Below are positions 31,584-39,405 of a stretch of 39,541 nt of DNA, one piece after another. Below the pieces are notes generated by a model. The model ran no database searches and was not told where the DNA came from. It worked only from the letters and a program-made list of their open reading frames with translations. Within the stretch, counting starts at the first letter, position 1, and each line of letters begins with the position of its first letter. This stretch comes from Alistipes sp. Lineage in GTDB: Bacteria > Bacteroidota > Bacteroidia > Bacteroidales > Rikenellaceae. The stretch is from assembly GCA_017630735.1 (NCBI GenBank), contig JAGBUS010000010.1:1-39541 (forward strand), read 5' to 3'. A program made the translations under genes and the position numbers.

Positions 31584-32290
31584 CGCTTTGTATTTATGTA
31601 CATTTCTACTAATGGGCGGAGCAGATACATCTCCACGTTGCTATGGCGACGTAGGTCATCGCGCAAAGCATATATGTGCTCAAGCATTGTGCATCGCAGT
31701 GTCGTAGGTGCTGCCTCTGGGAGGTTCTTGAAGATTAGCGATGCTATATCGTTTGAGCGATCGTCAATGTCGGCATGTGGCATGTCGAGGATTGAGCAGT
31801 TGCAGTTGTCATAGTCGCTTGTAGGACAGCTGTCGATGATTGAGAATATGTTTCGTTCCTCCTCCTCGAAGTGGTCGACAATATACTGTGTGTACTCATC
31901 GTAGAAGCGGCGTAATACGCTCTGTGACAGGCTGTCGCAGTGGTGTAGTATCTTCTCTAAATGTGCCGATGTGTGGGGTAGCATGTGCTCGGCATAGTAG
32001 CGGTGCGAAGCACGTAGATATGCTATAACCTCCGAGAGCATCTCTGGTTTTAGAGCCTTCGTTGCTGGGCGGAATGTTGCATCGGTATGCATCGACACGA
32101 GCATCATAAATAGCTCCACGGAGTGACCCTCACGCTCGCACATCTCGCTTACCGAGATATCGCCAAAGGGAAGGCGGATATTTAGGCGCGAAAAGATAGA
32201 GAGTAGCGATGGTGATACCTCCACCAGCTCAAAGAGCTTCATATCGGGCGAAAATGTCGATAGATATGTTGTGTTATGCTTTTTATTCAT
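31580..32290 (-). CDS. RIC/YtfE-like hemerythrin-domain di-iron protein lacking the N-terminal CC motif
   Basis: 236 residues. The C-terminal hemerythrin-like domain (about 80-235) has His96, His140, Glu144, His172, His216 and Glu220. Their spacing (44, 4, 28, 44, 4) parallels the di-iron ligands of Escherichia coli YtfE (84, 129, 133, 160, 204, 208). The N-terminal 70 residues resemble the ScdA_N domain (LLSIFSRLNIRLPFGDISVSEMCEREG), but the CCGG motif used in iron-sulfur repair reads PFGD. It therefore probably binds a di-iron centre and reacts with NO or oxygen, yet may be a sensor rather than a repair protein. First gene of the operon with the LuxR-type regulator. Confidence 0.88.
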   Translation of the reverse strand: MNKKHNTTYLSTFSPDMKLFELVEVSPSLLSIFSRLNIRLPFGDISVSEMCEREGHSVELFMMLVSMHTDATFRPATKALKPEMLSEVIAYLRASHRYYAEHMLPHTSAHLEKILHHCDSLSQSVLRRFYDEYTQYIVDHFEEEERNIFSIIDSCPTSDYDNCNCSILDMPHADIDDRSNDIASLIFKNLPEAAPTTLRCTMLEHIYALRDDLRRHSNVEMYLLRPLVEMYINTKR

Positions 32291-32341
32291 TGAATATCAA
32301 TATGTTATGCTTAGTTTCAGGTATTATATGATAATATAATG

Positions 32342-32373
32342 CAAATATACGCATAATTTCGATAACGGACAAA
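32342..32373 (-). promoter_or_regulatory. Promoter of the di-iron protein / regulator operon
   Basis: Minus strand: -33 TTTG (complement of 32370-32373), 20-nt spacer, -7 TATATTTG (complement of 32342-32349). Perfect consensus. The leader is about 48 nt. A CCCTAT-T-ATAGGG repeat lies 2 bp upstream of the -33 element. Confidence 0.85.
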
Positions 32374-32420
32374 TCCCTATTATAGGGGATATTTAGGTGT
32401 TAAAATTCCCTATTTTGAGT
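32373..32420. promoter_or_regulatory. Operator-like inverted repeats, set A
   Basis: CCCTAT-T-ATAGGG (32375-32387) is a perfect odd-centred palindrome. A half-matching site CCCTATTTTGAG lies at 32408-32419, 33 bp away centre to centre (three helical turns). The first is adjacent to the minus-strand promoter; both lie upstream of the plus-strand promoter at 32423-32453. Confidence 0.6.
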
Positions 32421-32422
32421 GA

Positions 32423-32453
32423 TTGTGTGAGCCAAATAAATGTATCATCTTTG
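32423..32453 (+). promoter_or_regulatory. Promoter of the putative small RNA
   Basis: ATTGTGT with TTG at 32423-32425, 20-nt spacer, CATCTTTG at 32446-32453 (one mismatch from TAnnTTTG). The xusA promoter has the same ATTGTGT and the same spacing. Confidence 0.65.
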
Positions 32454-32457
32454 CACT

Positions 32458-32589
32458 GTGAAAATTGACGCTCTTAGGCAGTGGTCCATAAGAAGGGTTA
32501 TATATAGTAAATAGGAATCTTTTTAGTTTTTATTGGGTGTTCTCCCTCAAGGGAGATAAAAGTCGGTCTTATGACCGACTTTTTTATTT
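32458..32589 (+). ncRNA. Putative ~130-nt small RNA in the xus/RIC intergenic region
   Basis: Bounded by a recognisable promoter (32423-32453) and a strong intrinsic terminator (32558-32589). Contains no credible reading frame: no ATG opens a frame of more than a few codons. A hairpin CTCCC-TCAA-GGGAG (32542-32555) precedes the terminator. The alternative is a long xusA leader ending at an attenuator, since xusA starts 116 bp further on. I know no Rfam family to assign. Confidence 0.5.
32558..32589 (+). terminator. Intrinsic terminator of the putative small RNA
   Basis: AAA then AGTCGGTC (32561-32568), loop TTAT, GACCGACT (32573-32580), then TTTTTATTT. Perfect 8-bp stem extended by A-T pairs. 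Confidence 0.9.
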
Positions 32590-32605
32590 ATCCGTACTAC
32601 ACTCT

Positions 32606-32651
32606 CCCCATATTTAGGGGTGTATAGTGGGGTAGTTTCCCTAAATTAGGC
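32606..32651 (+). promoter_or_regulatory. Operator-like inverted repeats, set B (upstream of xusA)
   Basis: CCCCATATTTAGGGG (32606-32620) and CCTAAATTAGG (32640-32650, perfect odd palindrome), about 32 bp apart centre to centre. Their distances to the -33 TTG of the xusA promoter (about 41 and 9) match those of set A to its promoter (42 and 9). Confidence 0.6.
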
Positions 32652-32653
32652 GA

Positions 32654-32684
32654 TTGTGTAATATGTTGGTATAGTGTACTTTTG
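32654..32684 (+). promoter_or_regulatory. Promoter of xusABC
   Basis: TTG at 32654-32656, 20-nt spacer, TACTTTTG at 32677-32684 (full TAnnTTTG). Start site near 32689, leaving a leader of only 16-22 nt. Confidence 0.8.
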
Positions 32685-32704
32685 TCATCGTAAAACAGTG
32701 TATT

Positions 32705-35098
32705 ATGATTATGAAACGAACACTACTATACCTTATATTTATAATGGCAACAGTGCCTCTCTTTGCTACTGAGCCACCACGTGGTGCTACGCTGGAGGGT
32801 GTGGTGACAGATAGCGAGGGGCGACCTCTGCCTTACACGACAATCTTTGTAGATGGAACGTCGCGTGGAACAACTGCCGACAGCGAGGGTCGTTACCGTC
32901 TGGTACTCGAAATGGGCGAGACGGATATTGTTGTTCAGATGTTGGGTTATGCCACGGAACGTCTTAGTTTGAATGTTGCAGAGGGCTCGAACAACCTTGA
33001 TGTTGTACTCAGCACCGAGGCAACGGGCATTGAGAAGGTTGTGGTATCTGCTTCGGGCGTGGGGCATATGCGCCGTTCGGCATTTACTGCGGTAGCGGTT
33101 GATACCAAAGCTTTGCAGAACTCCACGAAGAACATTGCCGATGCTCTCACACGTGTGCCAGGTGTCAAGCTCCGCGAGTCGGGAGGTGTAGGCTCTGAGA
33201 TGTCGCTTATGGTAGATGGCTTTTCGGGCAAGCATGTTAAGGTATTTATTGACGGTGTACCACAGGAGGGTGTGGGAGGAGCCTTTTCGCTTAATAACAT
33301 TCCTGCTGGCTATGCAGAGCGCATTGAGGTATATCGAGGCGTTGTTCCTGTGGGCTTTGGTGCTGATGCTTTGGGTGGTGTGGTTAATATCGTAACAAAC
33401 AAGTCGCGTAGAAAGTGGTATGCCGATGCTTCATACTCGTTTGGCTCGTTCAACACACATCGCTCGATGGTCAATGCCGGTCAGACACTTGAGAATGGCT
33501 TTATGTGGGAGATAAACGCATTTCAAAACTACTCGGATAACAACTATAAGGTAGATGTTCCTGTCGAGGACTTTGCTACAGGGCGCATTGACAGGGATAA
33601 CATCGTGAGGGTTGAGCGTTTTCACGATACATATCATAATGAGAGTGTTGCCGCTAAGGTGGGTGTTGTGGGTAAGTCGTGGGCAGACCGCCTTATCTTT
33701 ACGATGAAATATGCTAATATGTATAAGGAGATTCAAAGCGGTGTGCGTCAGGAGATTGTCTATGGCGATAAGCTACGTAGGGGCTACTCGTTGATGCCAT
33801 CTTTGGAGTATCAGAAGCGCAATCTCTTCACCGAGGATCTCGATCTTATGGTTACGGCAAACTACAATAATAACGTAACATACAACATCGATACTGCACA
33901 GTATAAATATAACTGGTTGGGCGACACTCAGCGTCTTAACTCTCCAGGCGAGCAGTCTTATCAGCATACTCGTTCGAATAGCGACAATTGGAATGCTACG
34001 GCAACACTTACCTATCGTATGGGTCGTGCGCATACCTTTACGTTAAATCATGTGTTCAATGCTTTCATGCGTCATAACGCGTCGCTCCTGGCACGAGAGG
34101 AGCAGGGCGATGCTATCGATAAGCAGACGATGAAGAATATTACAGGCGCGCAGTATCGCCTTATGCCGTCGAAACGTTGGAATGTAACACTCTTCGCCAA
34201 GTATTATGCTTTGGATGTTGCAGGACCTATAGCTACCGATAGCAATCAGTCGAATTTCGTGCGTACTACGCGCCATGAGGATGCTCTTGGCTATGGAGCT
34301 GCAGCAACATATTTCATCCTCCCATCGTTGCAGACAAAGCTGTCATACGAGAAGGCATACCGCCTACCTACCATCGAGGAGATGTTTGGCGACGAGGACC
34401 TTGAGCAGGGAGATATAGCTATTCGCCCCGAAAATAGCGATAACATAAATGTAAATCTCAGCTATTCAGATAGCTATGGCGTAGATGATAAGCACTCATT
34501 ATACCTCGATGCAGGCTTTATGTGGCGTGATACGCGCGACTATATTCAGCGAAATATTGTAGACATCAGCGGTGGTAAGAGTGCTGCGACCTATATCAAT
34601 TATGGTCGTGTGCGCACATGGGGTGTTACACTTTCGGCGCGTTACTCCTTTACTACGTGGTTGTCGGTGGGTGGCAACATATCGTATATGGATGTTAGGG
34701 ATAACATGAAGATTGCCATAGGTACAACATCAATGCCTAACTTGGGCTATGGCGACCGTATGCCTAATATTCCCTATCTCTTTGCGGATAGCGATATTAC
34801 CTTCACGTGGAATGATTGCATTAGCGAGGGCGATGCTCTATCGCTCACCTACGATAACCAGTATCTTCACAACTTCTACTACTATTCGTCGCGCATAGGT
34901 ACAAACAAGAGCGACTATATGGTACCTACGCAATTCTCGCATAACCTCTCGCTAAGCTATTCGCTTAAGCAGGGTAAGTATAGCATATCGGTGGAGTGTC
35001 GTAACTTTACAAACGAGGCACTTTACGATAATTTCAGTCTTCAAAAGGCTGGTCGCGCCTTCTATGCAAAGTTCCGTGTAGCATTTGGAGGTAGATAA
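32705..35098 (+). CDS. xusA: TonB-dependent outer-membrane receptor, xenosiderophore type (XusA-like)
   Basis: 797-residue outer-membrane receptor. Signal peptide about 1-22. A carboxypeptidase-regulatory-like domain (about 28-108, ATLEGVVTDSEGRPLPYTTIFVDG) is typical of Bacteroidetes receptors. The plug follows (about 115-235: VSASGVGHMRRSAFTAVAVD, VKVFIDGVPQEGVGG, ADALGGVVNIVT), then a 22-strand barrel ending in an aromatic-rich strand. Assignment to XusA rests on the order receptor - DUF4374 lipoprotein - PepSY protein, which is that of the Bacteroides thetaiotaomicron xusABC locus used for enterobactin-type siderophores. ATG 32711 is an alternative start (MKRTLLYL). No SusD-like gene is present. 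Confidence 0.88.
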   Translation: MIMKRTLLYLIFIMATVPLFATEPPRGATLEGVVTDSEGRPLPYTTIFVDGTSRGTTADSEGRYRLVLEMGETDIVVQMLGYATERLSLNVAEGSNNLDVVLSTEATGIEKVVVSASGVGHMRRSAFTAVAVDTKALQNSTKNIADALTRVPGVKLRESGGVGSEMSLMVDGFSGKHVKVFIDGVPQEGVGGAFSLNNIPAGYAERIEVYRGVVPVGFGADALGGVVNIVTNKSRRKWYADASYSFGSFNTHRSMVNAGQTLENGFMWEINAFQNYSDNNYKVDVPVEDFATGRIDRDNIVRVERFHDTYHNESVAAKVGVVGKSWADRLIFTMKYANMYKEIQSGVRQEIVYGDKLRRGYSLMPSLEYQKRNLFTEDLDLMVTANYNNNVTYNIDTAQYKYNWLGDTQRLNSPGEQSYQHTRSNSDNWNATATLTYRMGRAHTFTLNHVFNAFMRHNASLLAREEQGDAIDKQTMKNITGAQYRLMPSKRWNVTLFAKYYALDVAGPIATDSNQSNFVRTTRHEDALGYGAAATYFILPSLQTKLSYEKAYRLPTIEEMFGDEDLEQGDIAIRPENSDNINVNLSYSDSYGVDDKHSLYLDAGFMWRDTRDYIQRNIVDISGGKSAATYINYGRVRTWGVTLSARYSFTTWLSVGGNISYMDVRDNMKIAIGTTSMPNLGYGDRMPNIPYLFADSDITFTWNDCISEGDALSLTYDNQYLHNFYYYSSRIGTNKSDYMVPTQFSHNLSLSYSLKQGKYSISVECRNFTNEALYDNFSLQKAGRAFYAKFRVAFGGR

Positions 35099-35123
35099 TG
35101 TTAACAATTAAAAACGTAAATAT

Positions 35124-36521
35124 ATGAAAACAAAGATTCTATCAAAACTTATTATCGCAACACTTGCCCTTGTTGCTACTATGGCGTGCCAGAACGAGAG
35201 AACAAACTTCCCATCTCCTGATGATGGTACACCACGTCCCTACGTTATTGCCTCGGAGGGCACCTTCTCCAATACCACCACCAATGCACTTCTCTCTGCC
35301 GCGTCGCTCGACGGAGGTAGCATAGGTATGGAGCGTGGCTTGGTCAACGATGGTGCTTCATATTGGGTATTTTGGGGTGATAAGTATCTCTATGCCCTGA
35401 CCTACAACCAGGGAAATGCGGGTACCACACGCTCCTATGTTATGAATAGCGATTATACTCTTTCGGCGCGCTCGGCAGAGTATGCAGTGCGTCGTTTCAC
35501 CACCGTGGGTACATACGAAAACTTTGTTATGACCACCTCTACGGGAGATGGTCCACAGGAGCTTGCAGACGAAAATGGATTTCTCCCAAAGGCGATACTC
35601 GTATCGCTACTAAATGTTGAGGACGAGACATATACAACAAATAATACTCTTGAGGAGCAATATCTTTCGGAAAATTTCCTCGGTAATGGTGAGTATGTCA
35701 CATTGGCAGGACTTGAGCAGGTGGGCGATAAGCTCTATTCGGCTGCTGTGCCTATGGGTCTTAGCCAGTATGGCGTTAAGGCTGAGGGTGGCAAATGGGT
35801 GCGTGAAGGTTTTGAGGATTTGATTAAGACGGAGGCAGGTGGCTCAGGTAGTGGCTCATATAAGGCAGGTGAGTTGCAGTGGACGCAATACCCTGATGAG
35901 TGTTGGGTTGCGATTTTCGATGATGAGACTCTTCAGAATAAGCGTCTTATCCGCACCGATAAGATTAGCTATGCCGCAGGCCGTAATAAGTCGCAGTACT
36001 ACCAAATGGTCTGGGGTGTTGAGAGTGGCGATGTCTATGTATTCTCGCCCTCGTATGCCAAGAGTATGAGCGATGCTCGTCAGCAGACTACGCTCCCTGC
36101 GGGTGTAGTGCGTATCAAGGCGGGAAGCATGGAGTTCGACGATAGCTACTATGTGAATATTGAGGCTCTTACAGGTGGTCACTCCTTCCAACGCACATGG
36201 TATATTGGGGGCACGAAGTTCTTAATGCTGATGTACGACTCACTTTTTGAGCCTGGAATGACTATGGTTGCAAATAAATTAGCTATCTTTGATGCTGAGA
36301 GTGGAGTATTAACCCCTGTTGAGGGTCTGCCTGCTTCTGAAACAATATCAGGCTTTGGAAATGCTCCATATACAGAGAATGGTAAGACATATATAGCGGT
36401 GACAACTACGGATAGCTACCCAGCAATATATGTCATCGACAACAATACATCTAAGGCAGAAAAGGGTGTTACTATTGAGGCAACTAAGATAAGTGCTGTA
36501 GGTCGTTTGATGCCCTTTTAG
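35124..36521 (+). CDS. xusB: DUF4374 surface lipoprotein (XusB-like siderophore-binding protein)
   Basis: 465 residues. Lipoprotein signal peptide with lipobox ATMAC and acylated Cys22. The mature part is beta-rich and looks like a propeller (DUF4374), ending [31 protein letters not shown]. In Bacteroides, XusB is a surface lipoprotein that binds iron-loaded enterobactin and passes it to XusA; I infer the same here. It lies 25 bp after xusA, with no promoter in between, and 12 bp before xusC. Codon use is like its neighbours, so no sign of recent transfer. Confidence 0.87.
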   Translation: MKTKILSKLIIATLALVATMACQNERTNFPSPDDGTPRPYVIASEGTFSNTTTNALLSAASLDGGSIGMERGLVNDGASYWVFWGDKYLYALTYNQGNAGTTRSYVMNSDYTLSARSAEYAVRRFTTVGTYENFVMTTSTGDGPQELADENGFLPKAILVSLLNVEDETYTTNNTLEEQYLSENFLGNGEYVTLAGLEQVGDKLYSAAVPMGLSQYGVKAEGGKWVREGFEDLIKTEAGGSGSGSYKAGELQWTQYPDECWVAIFDDETLQNKRLIRTDKISYAAGRNKSQYYQMVWGVESGDVYVFSPSYAKSMSDARQQTTLPAGVVRIKAGSMEFDDSYYVNIEALTGGHSFQRTWYIGGTKFLMLMYDSLFEPGMTMVANKLAIFDAESGVLTPVEGLPASETISGFGNAPYTENGKTYIAVTTTDSYPAIYVIDNNTSKAEKGVTIEATKISAVGRLMPF

Positions 36522-36533
36522 TAGATTAAGAAT

Positions 36534-37622
36534 ATGAAAAAGCTAATTAAAGATATACATCTGTGGCTCTCCATACCCGCAGGATTAGTCATTACCATCA
36601 TCTGCTTTACGGGTGCTATGCTCATTTTCGAGCAGGAGATATCGGAGTTGATACGCCGAGACTACTACTATGTAGAGCGCGTAGAGAGTGAAAAGATTAC
36701 CTTTGCTGAGGCTGTTGCTGCAGTTGAGCCTACTCTTTCTGATGATCAGCGCATTACGGGTATCTCTGTCTCCTCTAATGAGGAGCGAGCATGGAAGGTC
36801 AACCTCTCATCGCCTAAGCATGGGGCAGTATATGTCGACCAGTATAGTGGCAAGGTACTCGGCTCTCCAGAGCGTATGCCATTTTTTAGAACAATGTTCC
36901 GTTTACATCGCTGGCTTATGGATACACGACCAGAGGATGGTGGAATATATTGGGGTAAGCTTATCGTTGGTATTAGCACACTCATGCTTGTTGTGATAAC
37001 GATCTCAGGTATTGTATTGTGGATTCCTAAGAGTGTGCAGATGTGGAAGAATCGCTCTCGTATATCTGTTACGCGAGGTTGGAAACGCTTTCTCTACGAT
37101 CTTCATGTTGCTGGCGGTATCTATGCTGGTGTTATTGTCCTGGCAATGGCTCTTACGGGTCTTACATGGTCGTTTGAGTGGTACCGCAATGGTGCGTATA
37201 TGCTGTTGGGTGCAGATAAGAAAGCTACGACTGCGCAACAATCTAAGACAAAGGGAGATACGTCGGCTAATAACTACGATGCTTCGGAGGTAGTCTACGA
37301 TGATGTCGTCGCGCAGTATGATGGGTATAACGATGTGACGGTCACACCTACAACACTCTCTGTTAAGCTATCGGGATTTGGTAACCCTCGCGCTGCGGAT
37401 AAGTATCTTTTCGATGCCGATGGTGCTATTACGAGCGTTGAGTTGTATGATGATGCGCCACGTCAGCGTAAGATTGGCGGATGGATATATGCTATCCACG
37501 TAGGAAATTTTGGTGGCTACCTTACTCGCATATTGTGGTTTCTTGCCGCAATGTTAGGTGCTTCGTTGCCTATTACGGGTTATTACTTGTGGATTAAGCG
37601 TAGATTCGTTAATAGAAAGTAG
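36534..37622 (+). CDS. xusC: PepSY-TM inner-membrane protein (XusC-like ferric-siderophore reductase)
   Basis: 362 residues with a PepSY-TM arrangement: membrane segments near 13-35, 138-163, 190-215 and 325-350. A periplasmic PepSY-like region follows the first segment (FAEAVAAVEPTLSDDQRITGI, KHGAVYVDQYSGKVLG), and a second lies at about 240-320. His residues in or near the helices (LFRLHRWLMD, FLYDLHVAGG, YAIHVGNFGG) are the usual heme or metal ligands of this family. XusC is thought to act at the inner membrane, probably reducing the ferric siderophore to release iron. It ends the operon before the terminator at 37651. Confidence 0.87.
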   Translation: MKKLIKDIHLWLSIPAGLVITIICFTGAMLIFEQEISELIRRDYYYVERVESEKITFAEAVAAVEPTLSDDQRITGISVSSNEERAWKVNLSSPKHGAVYVDQYSGKVLGSPERMPFFRTMFRLHRWLMDTRPEDGGIYWGKLIVGISTLMLVVITISGIVLWIPKSVQMWKNRSRISVTRGWKRFLYDLHVAGGIYAGVIVLAMALTGLTWSFEWYRNGAYMLLGADKKATTAQQSKTKGDTSANNYDASEVVYDDVVAQYDGYNDVTVTPTTLSVKLSGFGNPRAADKYLFDADGAITSVELYDDAPRQRKIGGWIYAIHVGNFGGYLTRILWFLAAMLGASLPITGYYLWIKRRFVNRK

Positions 37623-37650
37623 GGTTGTATTTGTTATATTATTTTTAATG

Positions 37651-37697
37651 AATTGGGTTTGTCAAACATACTCGTTTGATAAACCCAATTCTTTCTT
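37651..37697. terminator. Terminator between xusC and the C11 peptidase gene
   Basis: 17-bp stem AATTGGGTTTGTCAAAC (37651-37667) with its complement (37674-37690), loop ATACTC, one G-U pair, then CTTTCTT. The genes converge, so it may act both ways. Confidence 0.88.
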
Positions 37698-39006
37698 AGT
37701 GCTTTAGTATAATATTGTTGCGCTTCAAGAATTCGCTCCAATGTGTTATCTGGTTGAATAGAGCCTCTTCATACCCCGCCTTTTCATATTCTCTATCACT
37801 CCATTGTGTAGAATTAGTCAGCGTAATGCCATAGTAAACATCGTTTACTCCGCTTAGCTGTGTTGTGTAGTTGGCAATACGAGCAGCCTTCGCCCTCTGC
37901 TCAATTTTGTTGCTAATGTCGGCGAATATCTTCTCTGGTATTGCCCTTGCTACTCGTTGTGCTATATCAACAATGTCGTAGGTGAATGCCATTCGTAGAT
38001 AATCCATATCTGTCACCTCCGCGCTATTCAGATAGCTCTCGATGAAGTAGTATGAATCCGCCAACTCTCTCTCTAAATACTCTATTGTTTGATAATCGTC
38101 GCTCTCGTATATCTCCACCAGAGCTGTTGACAAATCCCCAATTGCGCGATTTAGTCTGTTAATCTTCGCGCACTCTGTTATCGAGTAGTCGAGGGTATCC
38201 CCGGTTAGTCCTTGGCTCTCTATGTCGACGACTATGTTATGTAGCAAATCTTCCAATGCGCCAATTAAGGCTTTGTCGCTATTATTTTTTATGCCACTGA
38301 GTGATCTCGCCAGGTGTGCCAACTCTGTGCATAACATCACCGAAATATGACATGAACCGAGTATGTAATCGCTATATTGTGATAGTGGTGTGAGATACTC
38401 AATGTTGTTCATCAGGCACGACATCAGGTGTATCATGCGAAATGAGGTTTGTGATAGCTCGATACCACTACATAGCTCTTCAAGAGTTATGTAACGGTTT
38501 AGATCCGTATCTCGAAGTATGCCTCGTGTCGATTCTATGCCTACTCCGGGGTGCCAGCCATTGCCGTGTCCTGCAAGAACGAGAATGTAATTATCGGCAG
38601 GTGCAACCTCTTTGCTCCAGCTTATAAATTCGGCAATGTTCTCAGGGTCATACATAGGGTAGTCGTTGCCACCTACCGTTTGCATCTCTATATGTGGATT
38701 GTTACTGTCGAGAAGAAACCTCTTTACCTCTCCCTTACCATTGCTAAAATCCGAGGTATAACCCTTGGTCCACTTTACACAACCTGCAACTTTAACGTTT
38801 TCGCCGACACCACGTCTCTCTATATCCATCAACGATATCTCTATCGCCTCGTCCAGTGTCTCACCACCTACCGCATAGTATATGATTGTGTAGGATGGTT
38901 TATTGTTGGTTGTTATCTCCTTCTCAGGTGTCTTGATACACATCGTGGATGATAGCCCAATGAGTATTAGCAGTGTTATATTGTGTATTAGGTGCCTTAG
39001 TTCCAT
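37696..39006 (-). CDS. Clostripain-related (C11 family) cysteine peptidase, lipoprotein
   Basis: 436 residues. Lipoprotein signal with lipobox SSTMC and Cys23. The caspase-like fold of family C11 is indicated by the catalytic dyad His147 (LVLAGHGNGWH) and Cys197 (MIHLMSCLMNN), preceded by TIIYYAVGGETLDEAI. C11 enzymes cut after Arg or Lys and are often self-activated by cleavage. Here the peptidase is probably surface- or periplasm-anchored. The third base of many codons is A or T and the gene looks less GC-rich than its neighbours by eye, which might mean later acquisition. It is single, convergent with xusC and divergent from the rRNA leader. Confidence 0.88.
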   Translation of the reverse strand: MELRHLIHNITLLILIGLSSTMCIKTPEKEITTNNKPSYTIIYYAVGGETLDEAIEISLMDIERRGVGENVKVAGCVKWTKGYTSDFSNGKGEVKRFLLDSNNPHIEMQTVGGNDYPMYDPENIAEFISWSKEVAPADNYILVLAGHGNGWHPGVGIESTRGILRDTDLNRYITLEELCSGIELSQTSFRMIHLMSCLMNNIEYLTPLSQYSDYILGSCHISVMLCTELAHLARSLSGIKNNSDKALIGALEDLLHNIVVDIESQGLTGDTLDYSITECAKINRLNRAIGDLSTALVEIYESDDYQTIEYLERELADSYYFIESYLNSAEVTDMDYLRMAFTYDIVDIAQRVARAIPEKIFADISNKIEQRAKAARIANYTTQLSGVNDVYYGITLTNSTQWSDREYEKAGYEEALFNQITHWSEFLKRNNIILKH

Positions 39007-39029
39007 TGTTTAGCCTTATATATCTATTG

Positions 39030-39037
39030 CAAAGGTA
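39030..39037 (-). promoter_or_regulatory. -7 box of the C11 peptidase gene
   Basis: Minus-strand TACCTTTG (complement of 39030-39037). No convincing -33 element. Leader about 20 nt. Confidence 0.5.
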
Positions 39038-39150
39038 GCAAAATATTCTAAAATCCCTATTTCGAAGCTATTTCCCCTATATATATAAATATAGGTATCG
39101 GTTTAGATATTAAAAAAATATAAGAAATAATATAAAAACTTAAAAAATAG

Positions 39151-39181
39151 TTTGTAAAATATGAAAAAAGGTTTACCTTTG
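39151..39181 (+). promoter_or_regulatory. rRNA promoter P1
   Basis: TTTG at 39151-39154, 19-nt spacer, TACCTTTG at 39174-39181. Perfect consensus, in an A/T-rich upstream region resembling an UP element. Confidence 0.85.
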
Positions 39182-39263
39182 CAGCCGCAAACAAGAGGAA
39201 TATATTACCAAATGCTTGCAAACAGTGGTTCTTTAGATTTTTTCGAAAAAAGTTCGCCAAAAA

Positions 39264-39295
39264 TTTGGTAGTTTAAAAATTTTGTCATATTTTTG
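39264..39295 (+). promoter_or_regulatory. rRNA promoter P2
   Basis: TTTG at 39264-39267, 20-nt spacer, TATTTTTG at 39288-39295, followed by CACCGCTTTTCCG. Part of a ~110-bp module repeated in P3. Confidence 0.85.
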
Positions 39296-39373
39296 CACCG
39301 CTTTTCCGCTTAAAAGTAGGGGATAAGCACAAAGGTACTCTGATAAAGTTTTTTGAAAAAAGTTTTCGAAAAA

Positions 39374-39405
39374 TTTGGTGATTAGAAATAAATCACTTAT
39401 CTTTG
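39374..39405 (+). promoter_or_regulatory. rRNA promoter P3
   Basis: TTTG at 39374-39377, 20-nt spacer, TATCTTTG at 39398-39405, followed by CACCGCTTTTCCG as in P2. The initiation regions 39292-39308 and 39402-39418 are identical 17-mers. Confidence 0.85.

Noticed and set aside
39055..39095. CCCTAT-like sites upstream of the C11 peptidase gene (39055-39067 and 39076-39095)
   Set aside because: They resemble the xus operators, but the region is so A/T-rich that matches are expected, and the spacing to the -7 box differs from the xus promoters. Not counted as part of the regulon.
39057..39260. 67-codon minus-strand frame in the rRNA leader region
   Set aside because: Extremely A/T-rich, opposite to strong tandem promoters, with no recognisable protein features.
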